A DNA stretch of 64,000 bases from Leptolyngbyaceae cyanobacterium JSC-12 (GTDB lineage Bacteria > Cyanobacteriota > Cyanobacteriia > Leptolyngbyales > Leptolyngbyaceae): positions 3,064,199 to 3,128,198 of the forward strand of contig CM001633.1 of assembly GCA_000309945.1 (NCBI GenBank), given 5' to 3'. Each line of letters opens with the position of its first letter. Position 1 is the stretch's first letter. A model generated the notes under the pieces. That model saw only the letters and a list, made by a program, of their open reading frames with translations, did no database searches and was not told where the DNA came from. This document shows, piece by piece, positions 62,883-64,000 of this stretch. The position numbers and the translations under genes were made by a program.

Positions 62883-63118
62883 GGGTGCGATCGCCCAGAT
62901 AGGTATCTTTAATCAAGTTTACAGGGATTCAGGGTTGCCTGCCTTGCCACCCTTATCTAGCCCTATGCTCAAACCTTTGCCATCAGCCGTACACGAGGAG
63001 CCATCGGCTGATAGCAGATTAGATGAAGCTTGCAAAGATTAAATTTTGTGGCGAGAGATTGATCGCAAGAAAAGGTTGGGTTAAGGTGCGATCACTAGTA
63101 GGTTGGAGGGCGATCGCG

Positions 63119-64000
63119 ATGTCTGCAAAGCAACCTTTGGCGATTGACTGTGTGGATTTACCCAAGTTTTTGCCCGCTCCGCCCCTGCTAACCAGTTTTC
63201 AAGCAGGTTGGAGTAGTATTCAGCTTGCCCATTACTGCCAATCCTCGATTGATATCCCTGAAGTATCAAGCTCTCAGCACATAATCACTATTTCACTGGG
63301 ACATCATCAAGGATGTGATCTGGAGTTTGTTTCAGAGGGGCGTTTACAGACGATCTCGTATCATGAAAAAGATTTTGCAAGGGGTTTTATTGAGATCGTT
63401 CCCGCTAACTCACCTTGCGGAATCCGTTCGATTTCGGTTACTCAATCCATTGAGTGGATTAGTTTCTATCTAGAACCGACATTTCTCGCTCAGATTGCCT
63501 ATGAATCGGTTAATCCTGATCGAGTTGAATTGTTACTGACACGGAAAAAATGCGATGCCTTAATTCATCAGATTGGTCTAGCACTCAAGTCTAGTTTAGA
63601 AACGGTTGGGGTTGGCGGTCGTTGCTACGCCGATTCAATGGCAACAGCAATGGCAGCTCATCTGCTGCATCATCACTCTACTCGCAAGCATGACTTTCGA
63701 GAACACGAAGATGGATTGCCAAAACAAAAACTTAGGCAAGCGATTGAATACATCCAGGCGCATTTAGGTGAAGATCTATCCCTAAACGACATTGCCAATG
63801 AACTGGGGATGAGTCAGTACTATTTTTGCCACCTATTCAAGCGATCCACGGGCATCTCGCCCCATCAATTCTTAATTCGTCAACGAGTCGAACGCGCAAA
63901 GCTTCTGCTCAAGCAACCAGAACGCACGATTACATCCGTAGCATTGGAATGTGGGTTTGCCAATCAGAGCCATTTTGCCCGGTGTTTCTGTCAATACATC
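63119..64000 (+). CDS. AraC family transcriptional regulator (partial, runs off the window end)
   Basis: Open from ATG 63119 to the end of the window with no stop, 294 codons seen. GGAGGG lies about 10 nt before the ATG. The C-terminal part is a double helix-turn-helix of the AraC type: LRQAIEYIQAHLGEDLSLND, IANELGMSQYYFCHLFKRST, GISPHQFLIRQRVERAKLLL and, at the edge, SVALECGFANQSHFARCF. The first 180 residues are a putative sensor domain without a recognised ligand. Only a few tens of bases are probably missing. Confidence 0.88.
   Translation, partial: MSAKQPLAIDCVDLPKFLPAPPLLTSFQAGWSSIQLAHYCQSSIDIPEVSSSQHIITISLGHHQGCDLEFVSEGRLQTISYHEKDFARGFIEIVPANSPCGIRSISVTQSIEWISFYLEPTFLAQIAYESVNPDRVELLLTRKKCDALIHQIGLALKSSLETVGVGGRCYADSMATAMAAHLLHHHSTRKHDFREHEDGLPKQKLRQAIEYIQAHLGEDLSLNDIANELGMSQYYFCHLFKRSTGISPHQFLIRQRVERAKLLLKQPERTITSVALECGFANQSHFARCFCQYI

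Noticed and set aside
1-64000. tRNA, rRNA or CRISPR loci
   Set aside because: No T-loop-like GGTTCRANTCC with a matching acceptor stem, no rRNA signatures and no regular spacer-repeat pattern were found by eye.

Overview
The window is chromosomal DNA from a cyanobacterium. It carries photosystem II psbU, a PSRP-3/Ycf65 ribosomal protein gene, btpA, a probable monoglucosyldiacylglycerol synthase, system II cytochrome c assembly genes (ccdA-ccs1), a fused VKOR-thioredoxin, and the oxidative pentose phosphate cluster fbp-tal-zwf-opcA. The HIP1 octamer GCGATCGC and its core CGATCG recur throughout, as is typical of cyanobacteria. Heptameric short tandem repeats and dispersed AGATT-type repeats suggest a filamentous, Leptolyngbya-like lineage, but genus cannot be fixed from this sequence alone. 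No tRNA, rRNA or CRISPR array was seen.

Layout. 1-2.7 kb: psbU, an FHA-domain adenylate cyclase and a DUF3120 membrane protein, all on the minus strand. 2.9-10.2 kb, plus strand: uppP, a PDZ/radical SAM protein, a double-domain 6-carboxytetrahydropterin synthase, ftsW, ccdA, ccs1 and a small winged-helix-like protein. 10.3-12.8 kb, minus: btpA, a secreted thioredoxin and VKOR, probably one operon. 13-16.3 kb: rimO, a DEAD-box RNA helicase and a small ORF. 16.3-23.9 kb, minus: map, a cupredoxin, an M16 peptidase and a large surface protein with an N-terminal beta-barrel and a C-terminal beta-helix. 24-30 kb: an aldehyde dehydrogenase-like protein, a BcsA-like glycosyltransferase, a GlmS-like SIS protein and an antisense zinc-ribbon membrane protein.

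30.1-33.5 kb is the most unusual part. It holds a ribbon-helix-helix protein gene preceded by a 17-bp perfect inverted repeat, then four 13-bp tandem repeats. These are followed by a gene joining a degenerate PIN-like domain to a LeuA-type (2-isopropylmalate synthase regulatory) domain. A 1.45-kb insertion sequence has split that gene. Removing the element and one copy of its 8-bp target duplication restores a 313-residue reading frame.

33.5-49.3 kb: fructosamine kinase, an MliC-like protein, Omp85, a glycosyltransferase/deacetylase/nucleoside transporter run, DUF3318, ilvA, a DUF2064 transferase, dnaX, then mgdA and a radical SAM protein on the minus strand. 50-57 kb, minus: fbp, tal, zwf, opcA, then cbiA close behind. 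57-64 kb: a voltage-gated K+ channel with a zinc ribbon, a HAD phosphatase, PSRP-3, glgB, a Uma2 nuclease, and an AraC regulator that runs off the end of the window.

A further theme is a family of short dispersed repeats (core AGATTGCCGATTTTGGATTA). Copies lie in intergenic DNA and, in frame, in variable regions of otherwise conserved proteins (the SIS protein, CbiA, and more weakly DnaX).
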